A DNA stretch of 64,000 nt, from positions 1-64,000 of the forward strand of contig NZ_PCQD01000011.1 in NCBI RefSeq assembly GCF_002979975.1, read 5' to 3'. How positions within the stretch are numbered: the stretch's first letter is position 1; the number at the start of each line of letters is the position of its first letter. The translations under genes were made by a program, and so were the position numbers. This document shows, piece after piece, positions 37,954 through 47,302 of this stretch. The stretch is from Pseudomonas sp. MYb185. GTDB taxonomy: Bacteria; Pseudomonadota; Gammaproteobacteria; Pseudomonadales; Pseudomonadaceae. A model generated the notes under the pieces. That model was not told where the DNA came from. It did not search any database and was given only the letters and a program-made list of their open reading frames with translations.

Positions 37954-38921
37954 ACAGACACCAACCACGCATCACCCTGCTCGCCGGCGGGGTTGGCGGG
38001 GCCAAGCTCGCGGCTGGCCTGGCAGCCATCTGCGAGCCCGGCCAGCTCAGCATTATCGGCAATGTCGCGGATGATCAGGAGTTCCATGGCCTATGGGTAT
38101 CCCCGGATATCGATACCCTGACTTATACCCTGGCTGGCCGGATCGACAGTGACAAAGGCTGGGGGCTGGCGAATGAAAGCAACCGCGTACTCGACGGCCT
38201 GAAACGCCTGGGCTGCGACAGCTGGATGTACCTGGGCGACCAGGACCTGGCTACCCACATCATGCGTAGCCATTTGCGCCAGCAGGGTGTTCGACCCAGC
38301 GTTATCGCCCAGCGGATTGCCGAGTCCTTCCGCGTACAGAGCAATATCGTTCTGCCCACCGATGACCGCTTGCAAACCCGGGTCAGGACCCCTCAGGGCT
38401 GGCTGTCATTCCAGGAATATTTTGTCCGCGAGCAATGTCAGCCCGAGATTCTGGAGATCCAGCTGGATGGCCTTGAACACGCCACGGTAACGCCGGAAGC
38501 CCTTGCTGCCATCCGCGAGGCGGACCTGTTGGTCATCGCGCCAAGCAATCCGATTGTCAGTATCGGACCGATCCTGGCGGTGCCCGGCCTGGGGCAGGCC
38601 TTTGCCCTGTCCAACGCCGTCAAGATCGCCGTCTCCCCGTTGATTGGTGGCGCCACCGTGAAAGGCCCGGCCGATCGCATGCTGAGCGCCTGTGGTTACA
38701 GCTGCGACAACGTCGGGATCGCTGATTGCTATACCGACCTGATTGATGGACTGATCATCGATCATCAGGACCAGTCCGAGACCAGCGACCTTGAACAACG
38801 CGGTCTCAACGTCATGGTCACCCATACCTTGATGCAGCATACCGCCGACAAGGCACGCCTGGCCCGGGAGCTGCTGCAGTTCGCGCAAGAGCTGGTTACC
38901 GTGGAGAAGCTGGCATGCTGA
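37950..38921 (+). CDS. cofD: 2-phospho-L-lactate transferase-type enzyme CofD
   Basis: Transfers the phospholactyl-type moiety from the GDP-activated intermediate (made by CofC) to FO, giving F420-0 or a variant. The 323-residue protein begins LLAGGVGGAKLAAGLA and contains NVADDQEFHGLWVSPDIDTLTYTLAG and the conserved APSNPIVSIGPILAVPG. Start overlaps cofH as ATGA. The chemical identity of the transferred acid (phospholactate, PEP or 3-phosphoglycerate) depends on CofC and is not readable here. Confidence 0.94.
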   Translation: MNRHQPRITLLAGGVGGAKLAAGLAAICEPGQLSIIGNVADDQEFHGLWVSPDIDTLTYTLAGRIDSDKGWGLANESNRVLDGLKRLGCDSWMYLGDQDLATHIMRSHLRQQGVRPSVIAQRIAESFRVQSNIVLPTDDRLQTRVRTPQGWLSFQEYFVREQCQPEILEIQLDGLEHATVTPEALAAIREADLLVIAPSNPIVSIGPILAVPGLGQAFALSNAVKIAVSPLIGGATVKGPADRMLSACGYSCDNVGIADCYTDLIDGLIIDHQDQSETSDLEQRGLNVMVTHTLMQHTADKARLARELLQFAQELVTVEKLAC

Positions 38922-40375
38922 TGAAAACCCTGGTGGTGATTCCGGTGCGGGACTTCGCTGACGCCAAGTCCCGGCTGGAGCCCTTGCTCGAACCCAGCCG
39001 GCGTGAAGGGCTGGCCCGCTGGTTATGTGAGCGAACCCTGATGTTCTTCCGTGACCGGATGCCCGAGCAGGATGTACTGGTCGTCACGGCGTGCGAAACC
39101 ATTGCCCAGCTGGCCAGCAGCTATGGCGCTGCGGTATTGCGTGAACCCTATGCCAGCGGCATGTCAGCCGCTGCGCAACTGGCCGCCGAGTGGAGTTGTG
39201 CGCACGGCTATGATTCACAATTGTTGATCCCCGCCGATATAGCCCAGCTGGATGAGGTCGAGCTACGCACCCTGATCAATCACCCGCGGCCAGTCCCCTC
39301 GGTATTGATCAGCCCGGCACATGATCGTGGCACCAATGCTCTACTGACTACGCCACCGAACGTCCTGCCGTTTCATTTCGGTCCTTATTCCAGTGACCAG
39401 CACCGCAATGCCGCGCAGCAAAGAGGAATCACCTGCAGCCTGGTACATCTGCCCAAGCTGCGTTTTGATATCGACACCCCGGATGATCTTGCCCATCTGG
39501 CCAGTCAATCCAACGAGCCGGCTCATCAATCCGAAGCTGCATGCGGTGACCTGCCATCACCAGCGCCGCAGCCAGGCGCAGCGAGCGCCCCTGCGCCGAG
39601 TCGACCGCAGGGGCTGAGCATGCTTGCCCTGGCAGGTATCGGGGATATCCGGCCTGGCGACGATCTGGCCGATATCCTGGTCAAGGCGATTCAAGGTAAT
39701 GATGTTCAGTTGAAGGATGGCGACATCCTGGTCATTGCCCACAAGGTCGTTTCCAAGGCAGAGGGCCAGGTGGTTTCGCTGGAAACCATAAAACCAGGTG
39801 AAGAGGCCCGGCAACTAGCGACCCAGTTGAACAAGGACCCACGCAAGGTCGAAGTCATTCTGCGTGAATCCCGCCGGGTGGTGCGGTCTTTCAAACATCC
39901 ACAACAGGCCGAGGGCGTGTTGATCGCTGAACACCGGCTGGGCTTTATCTGCGCCAACGCGGCGGTGGATGAGTCCAACGTGGGCGAGGAAAACACCGTC
40001 ATCCTGCTGCCCAGGGACCCCGACAACAGTGCCAGAAGACTCTGCGCTGCCCTCGAAGAAACCTTTGCCGTACGTCTTGGCGTGGTGATCACCGATACCT
40101 TCGGCCGCCCCTGGCGGATGGGACTGGTCAATGTCGCCATAGGCCTGGCCAATGTGCCCGCCCAGGTCAGCCTGGTCGGTGACCAGGATGCCTTTGGCCG
40201 GGAACTGGCCGTCACCATCCCAGCCCTGGCCGATGAAATAGCTGCCGCTTCCGGCTTGCTGATGAGCAAGAACGGCAAAACACCCGCGATTCTTTTCCAG
40301 GGCGTGGACTGGGAGCCCGCCCACAGCTCGGCAACTGACCTGATAAGACCACAAAAAGAGGACCTTTTCCGATGA
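38915..40375 (+). CDS. cofC/cofE: CofC-CofE fusion: guanylyltransferase and F420-0 gamma-glutamyl ligase
   Basis: A 486-residue bifunctional protein. Residues 1-197 match CofC ([37 protein letters not shown]), which activates a three-carbon phospho-acid with GTP. An Ala/Pro/Ser-rich linker spans about 198-233. Residues 234-486 match CofE ([55 protein letters not shown]), which adds the glutamate tail. There is no FbiB-like flavin reductase domain. It overlaps cofD by seven bases; a second start at 38921 is possible. Confidence 0.92.
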   Translation: MLMKTLVVIPVRDFADAKSRLEPLLEPSRREGLARWLCERTLMFFRDRMPEQDVLVVTACETIAQLASSYGAAVLREPYASGMSAAAQLAAEWSCAHGYDSQLLIPADIAQLDEVELRTLINHPRPVPSVLISPAHDRGTNALLTTPPNVLPFHFGPYSSDQHRNAAQQRGITCSLVHLPKLRFDIDTPDDLAHLASQSNEPAHQSEAACGDLPSPAPQPGAASAPAPSRPQGLSMLALAGIGDIRPGDDLADILVKAIQGNDVQLKDGDILVIAHKVVSKAEGQVVSLETIKPGEEARQLATQLNKDPRKVEVILRESRRVVRSFKHPQQAEGVLIAEHRLGFICANAAVDESNVGEENTVILLPRDPDNSARRLCAALEETFAVRLGVVITDTFGRPWRMGLVNVAIGLANVPAQVSLVGDQDAFGRELAVTIPALADEIAAASGLLMSKNGKTPAILFQGVDWEPAHSSATDLIRPQKEDLFR

Positions 40376-41040
40376 CTATTGCAATTCTAGGTGGTACCGG
40401 CCCGCAGGGCCGGGGACTGGCTTTACGCTGGGCACGTGCCGGTGTACCGGTGGCGATCGGCTCCCGCGATGCCGAGCGGGCCAACACCACAGCCCGGGAA
40501 CTCCAGGCCTTGCTGCCAGCCTCGGCTGCCTCTATTCGGGGCATGGATATCCGCGACGCCGTCGGCGCAGCCGATGAGATAGTGGTACTGGCCGTACCCT
40601 ATGCGGCCCATGACGCCACCCTCGAATCGATTGGCGAACTGCTGCAGAACAAGATTCTGGTCGATATCGTGGTCCCGCTGGCGGAGGGTAATCCCCGTGC
40701 CGTGGCCATGCCAGCTGCCGGCTCGGCTACCGAGGCTGCCCAGCAGCTGCTGGGTGAGGCGATTCCCGTTGTTGGCGCGCTGCATAACGTATCCGCGGCC
40801 ACCCTGAACAATCTGGACCACGCCATCAACTGCGATGTACTGGTCTGCGGCGACACCCTGGCCGCCAAGGACAAGGCCATTGAGCTGATCAACAAAATGG
40901 ACATCGCCGCCTACGATTGCGGCCCGGCCAGCAGTGCCCGCTGTATCGAGGCCATTACGCCGATTCTGATACGCCTGAATATTTCCAAGAAAGTCCCTTT
41001 CACCCACGCAGGAATCCGCATCTGGGCGCCCAGCGCCTGA
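40372..41040 (+). CDS. npdG: NADPH-dependent F420 reductase
   Basis: Moves hydride between NADPH and F420. The 222-residue protein has the Rossmann motif GGTGPQGRG (7-15), an NADP-phosphate-binding GSRDAERA, and the conserved VVPLAEGN-type and [11 protein letters not shown] stretches. It overlaps cofCE as ATGA. In this operon it most likely reduces F420 at the expense of NADPH, providing F420H2 to the following oxidoreductase; no glucose-6-phosphate-type F420 reductase is present in the window. Confidence 0.9.
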   Translation: MTIAILGGTGPQGRGLALRWARAGVPVAIGSRDAERANTTARELQALLPASAASIRGMDIRDAVGAADEIVVLAVPYAAHDATLESIGELLQNKILVDIVVPLAEGNPRAVAMPAAGSATEAAQQLLGEAIPVVGALHNVSAATLNNLDHAINCDVLVCGDTLAAKDKAIELINKMDIAAYDCGPASSARCIEAITPILIRLNISKKVPFTHAGIRIWAPSA

Positions 41041-41078
41041 GGCAATTGAGAAGTACCTACCGACACAGGAGAATAACA

Positions 41079-42083
41079 ATGGAATTCGGTATCTGCTTTA
41101 AAGGTTTTGTCAGCCCCGAACGGGCCCGCAGCTTGGTCAAACAGGCCGAAGCAGCCGGCTTCGCTTATTGCTGGTTCTATGACTCGCATATTCTATGGCG
41201 CGAGTGTTATCCCGCGATTGCCATGTGCATGGAACACACCACCAAGATGCGCTTTGCGCCCTGTGTCACCAACCCCAATGCCCGCGACTGGTCTCTGGCC
41301 GCCAGCCTGTTTGGCAGTCTCGCCAAGCAAAGCGGCGGTCGCTTCGATATCGGCCTTGGCCGTGGTGACAGCTCGGTGCGAGTGATGGGCAAGAAACCCG
41401 CTTCGCTGGCGCGGGTAGCCGAATTCACCACCAAGGTAAAAGCCATGATCCGTGGCGAAGAAGTGACCTACGGTGAATGCGCCGAGCCCGTCAAATTCCC
41501 CTGGTCCGATGGCTACGAGTTACCGGTTCATATCGGTGCTTATGGCCCCATGGCGCTGAAAACCGCAGGGGAAGTGGGCGATGGCGTCATTCTGCAGATC
41601 GGCGAGCCGAGCATCGTCAAATGGCTGGCCGAGCAGAGCATCACTGCCGGCAAGGAAGCAGGCCGCAATATGGACAATTACAAGGTGATCGTCGCCGCTC
41701 CCGCCTATTTTGGCAGCCGGGATCAGTGCATCGAAGCCACCAAGTGGTTCCCGGCCATGGTCGGCAACCACGTCGCCGATATCGTTGAGAAATACGGCAG
41801 TGACAGCGGCACCGTGCCTTCCAGCCTGACCGACTATATCGAGAAGCGTAAGGGCTACGATTATTCCAAGCATGGTCAGAGCGATAACCCCTACCTGGAC
41901 TTCATTACCCCGGACATCGTTGAAAGCTTCTGCGTGCTGGGGGAAGCCGAGCAGCATGTCAGCAAGCTCAACGAGCTCAAGGCGGCTGGCGCCACCCAGT
42001 TCAATATCTACCTCGATAATGGCGATGAGGAAAACATCATTGCCCAGTATGGCGAGCACATCATTCCCCGATTCCAGGCCTGA
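41079..42083 (+). CDS. F420-dependent LLM-class oxidoreductase, candidate uracil reductase
   Basis: A 334-residue TIM-barrel protein of the luciferase-like (LLM) group that uses F420; I recall a similar group named CPS_4043 type. N-terminal MEFGICFKGF, FDIGLGRGDSSVRVMG and VHIGAYGPMALKTAGEVGDGVILQIG are characteristic of F420-binding LLM enzymes. CAGGAG precedes the ATG at 41079. Directly after npdG and before an N-carbamoyl-amino-acid hydrolase, it sits where a dihydropyrimidine dehydrogenase would be expected. I infer reduction of uracil/thymine to the 5,6-dihydro form with F420H2; substrate is unproven, and other cyclic amides are possible. Confidence 0.8.
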   Translation: MEFGICFKGFVSPERARSLVKQAEAAGFAYCWFYDSHILWRECYPAIAMCMEHTTKMRFAPCVTNPNARDWSLAASLFGSLAKQSGGRFDIGLGRGDSSVRVMGKKPASLARVAEFTTKVKAMIRGEEVTYGECAEPVKFPWSDGYELPVHIGAYGPMALKTAGEVGDGVILQIGEPSIVKWLAEQSITAGKEAGRNMDNYKVIVAAPAYFGSRDQCIEATKWFPAMVGNHVADIVEKYGSDSGTVPSSLTDYIEKRKGYDYSKHGQSDNPYLDFITPDIVESFCVLGEAEQHVSKLNELKAAGATQFNIYLDNGDEENIIAQYGEHIIPRFQA

Positions 42084-42149
42084 GCTGGCACCGGTGGCGT
42101 CTACGCCACCGGTCTGCAAGAACAACAATGACCGAATGAGGCAAAGACA

Positions 42150-43382
42150 ATGCAGAAAACCATGATCAACCAGCAACGGCTGTGGCAAAGCCTGATGGAC
42201 ATGGGCGAGATTGGCGGAACGGAAAAAGGCGGCGTGTGTCGACTGGCCTTGACCGATCTGGACAAGCAGGCACGTGATCTATTTGTTCAATGGTGCAAAG
42301 ACGCAGGCTGCACCATTCGCATCGACAAGATGGGCAATATTTTCGCTCACCGCGCCGGGCTGGATGACTCCCTGCCACCCGTGGTGATGGGCAGCCATCT
42401 GGATACCCAGCCTACCGGCGGCAAGTTCGACGGTATCTACGGCGTGCTGGCCGGCCTGGAAGTGATTCGTACCCTGAATGACAAGGGCATGGACACCCGC
42501 GCACCCATTGAAGCCTCGGTGTGGACCAATGAGGAAGGCTCGCGCTTCCCTCCCGCCATGGTGGCATCCGGCGTGTTTGCCGGCGTGTTTGAGCTGGATT
42601 ACGGCCTGAGCCGCGCTGACCTGGATGGCAAGACCATGGGTGAGGAGCTGGCACGCATCGGCTATAACGGCCCGGATGATGTCGGAGGCCGTCCATTCAA
42701 GGCGTTTTTTGAAGCGCATATCGAGCAGGGCCCCATCCTCGAGGATGAAAAGAAACAGATTGGTGTCGTCACTGATGCGCAAGGCCAGCGCTGGTATGAA
42801 ATCACCCTGACCGGACAGGAATCCCATGCCGGCCCCACCCCGATGAGCCGTCGTCGTGATGCCTTGGTCGGTGCCGCCCGCCTGATCGACCAGGTCAACA
42901 GGATCGGCCTCGCCCATCAACCTAACGCCTGCGCCACCGTCGGCCTGCTACAGGTCTTCCCCAACTCACGTAACGTGATTCCCGGCCAGGTGTTCTTTAC
43001 CGTTGATTTTCGCCACCCCGATGCCGATGTGCTGGCAAAAATGGATCAGGCCCTGCGTGAAACAGCCGACTCGGTCTCCACCGAACTGGGACTGGAAATG
43101 GCTTTTGAACAGATCTGGTATTCCCCGCCAGTGCCCTTTGATGCCGACTGTGTTGCCCTGGTACGCCAGGCTGCAGAGGACTTTGGCTACAGCCACCGGG
43201 ACATCGTCAGCGGTGCCGGACATGACGCCTGCTATATCTCCCGTGTAGCGCCCACAGCCATGGTCTTTGTGCCCTGTGAAAATGGCATCAGCCATAACGA
43301 GGCCGAGAATGCGACACCGGAAGATCTCGCTGCCGGCTGCAATGTACTTTTTCAGGCTGTGGTTGAACGCGCCAATAGTTGA
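42150..43382 (+). CDS. M20-family N-carbamoyl-beta-alanine/amino-acid amidohydrolase
   Basis: A 410-residue di-metal hydrolase of the allantoate/beta-ureidopropionase group. Metal ligands are visible: H83 in GSHLDTQPTGGKFDG, D94, E128/E129 in TNEEGSRF, H190 in HIEQGP and H382 in SHNEAE. It would hydrolyse N-carbamoyl-beta-alanine to beta-alanine, CO2 and ammonia, following the dihydropyrimidinase at 53.4 kb. It is last in the F420 operon, 66 bp after the LLM gene. N-carbamoyl-L-amino acids or allantoate are alternative substrates. Confidence 0.85.
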   Translation: MQKTMINQQRLWQSLMDMGEIGGTEKGGVCRLALTDLDKQARDLFVQWCKDAGCTIRIDKMGNIFAHRAGLDDSLPPVVMGSHLDTQPTGGKFDGIYGVLAGLEVIRTLNDKGMDTRAPIEASVWTNEEGSRFPPAMVASGVFAGVFELDYGLSRADLDGKTMGEELARIGYNGPDDVGGRPFKAFFEAHIEQGPILEDEKKQIGVVTDAQGQRWYEITLTGQESHAGPTPMSRRRDALVGAARLIDQVNRIGLAHQPNACATVGLLQVFPNSRNVIPGQVFFTVDFRHPDADVLAKMDQALRETADSVSTELGLEMAFEQIWYSPPVPFDADCVALVRQAAEDFGYSHRDIVSGAGHDACYISRVAPTAMVFVPCENGISHNEAENATPEDLAAGCNVLFQAVVERANS

Positions 43383-43395
43383 GCTCACTGATGCT

Positions 43396-43432
43396 GCTGC
43401 CCTGATAGAGCAGGCAGCTCTTTCAGGGCAGC
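43396..43432. terminator. Two-tier hairpin between convergent M20 hydrolase and tetR
   Basis: A perfect 10-bp stem (43396-43405 with 43423-43432) capped by a further 5-bp stem (43407-43411 with 43417-43421). It sits 13 bp after each of the two convergent genes' ends. No U-tract; likely a bidirectional terminator. Confidence 0.6.
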
Positions 43433-43444
43433 CAAAGCGGGAGG

Positions 43445-44125
43445 TTATCTGGTAAGCCCGGTGCCCTTGAGAATGATGTGGGTGAGAAAATCCCCGGCAT
43501 CCTCGAAATCGCGCGTATCCAGACTGTCCTTATGCAGTACCAGGGCGATCTGGGTAGAAAAGTCAGCATAGGTCTGGGTCGCGGCCCAGATGGAGAAGAA
43601 CAGGTGGTAAGGGTCGACAGGATCCATCACGCCATCAGCGATCCATTTTCTGACCAGGGCAATATCGGTATCGAGCTTGGGCAAAAGCTTTTGCAGCAGA
43701 TAGTCCTTGATGTAGGGCGCGCCATTGATGATCTCGTTGGCGAATATCTTGGAACCATTGGGGCGTAGATGTGACAGCTCCAGTTTGCCGAGAATATAGC
43801 TACGCAACTTGCTGGCAGGATCATCACCTGTCTGCTCGAACAGCGTCATTTTCTCGACCCAGAGATCGAGGACGTTTTTCAGCACATGGTGATAGAGGTT
43901 TTCCTTGGAGGGGAAGTAATAAAGCATGTTCTGTTTGGACAGGCCGGCCTGCTCGGCAATCGCCTCGATAGAAGCGCCGTTATAGCCATATTGCGCGAAT
44001 AGCGTTTCAGCCGCCTCCAGGATGCGGGATTCCTGGGCTTTCCTGGCGCTTGAGCGTTTGCGGGGTTTGGCCGCGTCGCCATTTGAATGGGTGTTCTCAG
44101 CCAAATGGTAGGGGGGTTGGTCCAA
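43445..44125 (-). CDS. TetR-family regulator, RutR-like
   Basis: A 226-residue repressor. The helix-turn-helix (about 45-75: SIEAIAEQAGLSKQNMLYYFPSKENLYHHVL) and the RutR-type C-terminal region (RPNGSKIFANEIINGAPYIKDYLLQKLLP) resemble E. coli RutR, which releases DNA on binding uracil or thymine. I infer it controls the three operators at 35.5 and 51.4 kb. The N-terminal tail of ~30 residues is basic. The 294-bp gap to dadA carries no copy of the operator. Confidence 0.82.
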   Translation of the reverse strand: MDQPPYHLAENTHSNGDAAKPRKRSSARKAQESRILEAAETLFAQYGYNGASIEAIAEQAGLSKQNMLYYFPSKENLYHHVLKNVLDLWVEKMTLFEQTGDDPASKLRSYILGKLELSHLRPNGSKIFANEIINGAPYIKDYLLQKLLPKLDTDIALVRKWIADGVMDPVDPYHLFFSIWAATQTYADFSTQIALVLHKDSLDTRDFEDAGDFLTHIILKGTGLTR

Positions 44126-44419
44126 GGGATTACCTCTTGGTTGCAGTCATAAAATGCGGCAAGCGCACCAGCCTTGGTGCTCGGGCCTCGCAATCATACA
44201 TGCAGCCAGTGCAGCCGGGCTCGTAAGGCGCACGATTATACACCCTGGTCACCCCGGCAACTAGCGAGCCAGACCGCCAGGGGGTCCAGACAAGAGGGCG
44301 GCACCACTAGCAGAAAAACATCCACCAGAAGGTGGCGGCTGCGATAACCAGCCCAGCGTTTCCCTTGAAACAATAAAAAAACGAACAACCGCGCACTGTG
44401 TTGCGCTCGTGAGGAAACA

Positions 44420-45679
44420 ATGAAAGTGTTGATCCTTGGCAGTGGAGTACTTGGCGTAACCAGCGCCTGGTACTTGGCTAAAGCAGGCCATGAAGTAACC
44501 GTGGTGGATCGTCAGCCTGGCCCGGGCCTGGAGACCAGCTTCGGCAATGCCGGCATGATTTCTCCCGGTTACTCCGCACCCTGGGCGGCTCCCGGCGTTC
44601 CGCTCAAGGCGATCAAGTGGTTGATGTCCGAGCATGCTCCCCTGGCCATTCGGCCAACCTCCGATCCACAGCAATATCGCTGGATGATGCAGATGCTCTG
44701 CAACTGCACCGAGGGCCGCTACGCCGTCAACAAAGAGCGCATGATGCGCCTGGCAGAATACAGCCGCGACTGCCTGATCCAGCTGCGCTCGGATAGCGGC
44801 GTGAACTATGAACACCGCGAGCTCGGCACCTTGCAACTGCTGCGTACCCAGAAACAACTGGATGCCGCAGCCAGCGACATCGCCGTACTGCAACGCTGCG
44901 GCGTGCCATACCAGTTGCTCGATCAGGCGGGCTGCATACACTATGAGCCCGGCCTGGCACCCAGCAAGGACAAGTTCGTCGGCGGCCTGCGTCTGCCCAA
45001 TGATGAAACCGGCGACTGCCATCTGTTCACTACCCAGCTGGCAGCCAAATGCGTAGAGATGGGCGTCACCTTCCTGTTTGACCGTACGATCACCAGCCTG
45101 CTGGCAAATGATAATCGGATTCAAGCCGTCAAACTTGCCAATGATGACATCCTGACTGCGGATTGTTATGTGCTCGCGCTGGGCAGCTATTCTCCGCAAC
45201 TGGTAAAACCTTTGGGTATCAGCCTGCCAATCTATCCGGTCAAAGGCTATTCGCTGACCCTCCCCGTTGCCGACCCCTTGATGGCCCCGGTTTCAACCGT
45301 AATGGATGAAACCTATAAGGTTGCCATTACCCGGTTTGCCAACCGTATTCGGGTGGGGGGAATGGCGGAGCTGGCCGGATTTGATACCGAGCTGAGGGAA
45401 AAGCGCCGCGCCACGCTAAGAATGGTGGTCAATGACCTGTTCCCGGAGGGCGGCCAGACCCAGGAGCTGGACTTCTGGACCGGTTATCGACCCATGACGC
45501 CGGATGGCACACCGATCATTGGCGCCAGCAAGTTCCACAATCTGTTTTTCAATACCGGCCACGGCACCCTGGGTTGGACCATGGCCTGTGGTTCAAGCCA
45601 GTTGCTGGTCGACAGAATCGGCGGCAGCAAGATGGCTATCAGCATGGAAGGCTTTGAGGTAGACCGATACGCGAGATAA
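44420..45679 (+). CDS. dadA: D-amino acid dehydrogenase (DadA-type)
   Basis: FAD enzyme of the inner membrane that oxidises D-amino acids, chiefly D-alanine, to the 2-oxo acid and ammonia with electrons to the respiratory chain. The 419-residue protein has GSGVLG (7-12), [21 protein letters not shown] and the C-terminal FAD site [14 protein letters not shown]...[15 protein letters not shown]. It heads dadA-ridA-alr. In this island it probably deaminates D-alanine derived from the L-alanine produced by BauA. Confidence 0.93.
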   Translation: MKVLILGSGVLGVTSAWYLAKAGHEVTVVDRQPGPGLETSFGNAGMISPGYSAPWAAPGVPLKAIKWLMSEHAPLAIRPTSDPQQYRWMMQMLCNCTEGRYAVNKERMMRLAEYSRDCLIQLRSDSGVNYEHRELGTLQLLRTQKQLDAAASDIAVLQRCGVPYQLLDQAGCIHYEPGLAPSKDKFVGGLRLPNDETGDCHLFTTQLAAKCVEMGVTFLFDRTITSLLANDNRIQAVKLANDDILTADCYVLALGSYSPQLVKPLGISLPIYPVKGYSLTLPVADPLMAPVSTVMDETYKVAITRFANRIRVGGMAELAGFDTELREKRRATLRMVVNDLFPEGGQTQELDFWTGYRPMTPDGTPIIGASKFHNLFFNTGHGTLGWTMACGSSQLLVDRIGGSKMAISMEGFEVDRYAR

Positions 45680-45706
45680 CCGGATAACAATAAGGAGCGG
45701 CATGAG

Positions 45707-46063
45707 ATGAACACCCAAGCTCTATATAGCAATGTGCGAATGAGCCAGACCCTGGTGCATCAGGATATGGTTTATCTGGCTGGCAGGTTTGCTGACAGCG
45801 CCCCGCTGGAAAACGATCTCCGTGAGCAGGCAGACAATATCCTGATGGCGATTGAACGATTGTTGATTGAGGCCGGCACGGACAAAACCCGGCTTCTATC
45901 CGCCACCATCTACCTGAAGAACATCGAGGCGGATATTGAAGCCATGGACCTGATATGGAAGCAATGGCTGCCAGAAGGGGTAACACCCGCTCGCGCCACA
46001 CTGGAGGCCGATGCGCTCAAGCCGGATATCCTGGTGGAAGTTGCCATCATCGCCACTCTTTAA
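45707..46063 (+). CDS. RidA/Rid-family protein
   Basis: A 118-residue Rid (YjgF/UK114) protein. It hydrolyses reactive enamine/imine intermediates to oxo acids. The core TLVHQDMVYLAGRFADS, ATIYLKNIE and PARATLEADAL (with the conserved Arg) fits a Rid subgroup rather than canonical RidA. AAGGAG precedes the ATG at 45707. Placed between dadA and alr it would clear 2-iminopropionate released during D-alanine oxidation. Confidence 0.88.
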   Translation: MNTQALYSNVRMSQTLVHQDMVYLAGRFADSAPLENDLREQADNILMAIERLLIEAGTDKTRLLSATIYLKNIEADIEAMDLIWKQWLPEGVTPARATLEADALKPDILVEVAIIATL

Positions 46064-46159
46064 CCAGCCAGCTTCCTGCACCGCGATAACCCTGGCCTCA
46101 GGGCGCTACCGCTCTTGAGGCCATCGCCCCCAGAAACACCACATTCCGGAATGAAACCT

Positions 46160-47230
46160 ATGCGTCCAGCTCACGCACTGATCGACCTCGGCGCCCTGCG
46201 CCATAACTACCAGTTGGCCAGGCAGCTTTCTGGAAACAGAGCATTGGCGGTCATAAAGGCCAATGCCTATGGCCATGGCGCCATACCTTGCGCTCAGGCG
46301 CTGTCGGCCCTGAGCGATGGCTTTGCCGTCGCCTGTATAGAGGAGGCTCTCCTGCTCCGTGAGGCAGGTATTCGGCAACCGATTCTATTACTCGAAGGCT
46401 GGTTTGATGCGGCAGAGCTGGCCTTGATCCAGCAACACGACCTCTGGGTGGTTATCCACCACCATGGCCAACTGCGCGACTTGGCACAGGCTGATATAAA
46501 GCAGCCCTTGAACGTCTGGCTGAAGCTGGACAGCGGCATGCACCGGGTGGGCTTCAAGCCCGAGGAATATGCCGGCATATGGGGCGCGCTCCAGGCCAGC
46601 CGCAACATTGCCAGCCTGGTGAAAATGACTCACTTCGCCCGTGCGGACGAACCGGACTGCGGCGCTACCGAGCAGCAGCTGCTGTGCTTCAATGAAGTAA
46701 CCGGCCACCTGCCAGGCCCATCGAGCCTGTGCAACTCGCCCGGTGTACTCGCCTGGCCGCAGGCTCATGGTGACTGGCTGCGGCCGGGCATCATGCTGTA
46801 CGGCGCCACACCCTTTGACTTTCCACAGCACAATGCCAAGCAGCTGCAGCCGGTGATGCAATTGAATTCAAGCATCATTGCCGTACATGAGGTGGCAGGC
46901 GCTGAGCCGGTCGGCTATGGAGCGAGCTTCATTACCCGGCGCCCTACCCGGATTGGCGTGGTCGCCATGGGTTATGCCGATGGTTACCCCCGGCACGCCA
47001 GGAGTGGTACACCTGTGCTGGTCGATAACCAACGCACTACGCTGATCGGTCGGGTTTCAATGGATATGCTCACAGTCGATCTCACCGATCTGCCCACCAG
47101 CGGTCTGGGCAGTCCTGTGCGTCTATGGGGTAAAGACTTGCCGGCCAGCGAGGTTGCCACCTGGGCCGATACCATCGCCTATCAATTGTTCTGCAACCTG
47201 AACCGCGTACCGCGGCGCTATCGTGATTGA
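46160..47230 (+). CDS. dadX: Alanine racemase (catabolic DadX type)
   Basis: PLP enzyme interconverting L- and D-alanine. The 356-residue protein has the PLP lysine K33 in [21 protein letters not shown], the catalytic-Tyr region GYGASF and the C-terminal [12 protein letters not shown]. The start [10 protein letters not shown] matches DadX/Alr of pseudomonads; upstream in-frame ATGs at 46115 and 46151 are less likely. Clustered with dadA and a Rid gene, it is catabolic rather than cell-wall dedicated. Confidence 0.92.
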   Translation: MRPAHALIDLGALRHNYQLARQLSGNRALAVIKANAYGHGAIPCAQALSALSDGFAVACIEEALLLREAGIRQPILLLEGWFDAAELALIQQHDLWVVIHHHGQLRDLAQADIKQPLNVWLKLDSGMHRVGFKPEEYAGIWGALQASRNIASLVKMTHFARADEPDCGATEQQLLCFNEVTGHLPGPSSLCNSPGVLAWPQAHGDWLRPGIMLYGATPFDFPQHNAKQLQPVMQLNSSIIAVHEVAGAEPVGYGASFITRRPTRIGVVAMGYADGYPRHARSGTPVLVDNQRTTLIGRVSMDMLTVDLTDLPTSGLGSPVRLWGKDLPASEVATWADTIAYQLFCNLNRVPRRYRD

Positions 47231-47247
47231 ACGATGCCGCAACTGAA

Positions 47248-47285
47248 ACAGCCAAGGCCGGATCACCTGATCCGGCCTTGGCTGT
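47248..47285. terminator. Strong bidirectional terminator between alr and bauC
   Basis: A perfect 17-bp stem (47248-47264 with 47269-47285) with a 4-base loop ACCT, between two convergent genes. It is the longest perfect hairpin I noticed in the window. No long U-tract, but A/T flanks exist on the alr side. Confidence 0.8.
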
Positions 47286-47302
47286 GCTGATGCACCTCCT
47301 GC

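Noticed and set aside
44101-44109. ACCATTTGG core (minus strand) inside the start of tetR, resembling the shared operator
   Set aside because: It lacks the TTTT/AAAA flanks and lies within coding sequence; likely chance.
44358-44371. GTTTC-CCTT-GAAAC palindrome upstream of dadA
   Set aside because: Only 5-bp arms and no second copy found; too short to support a site.
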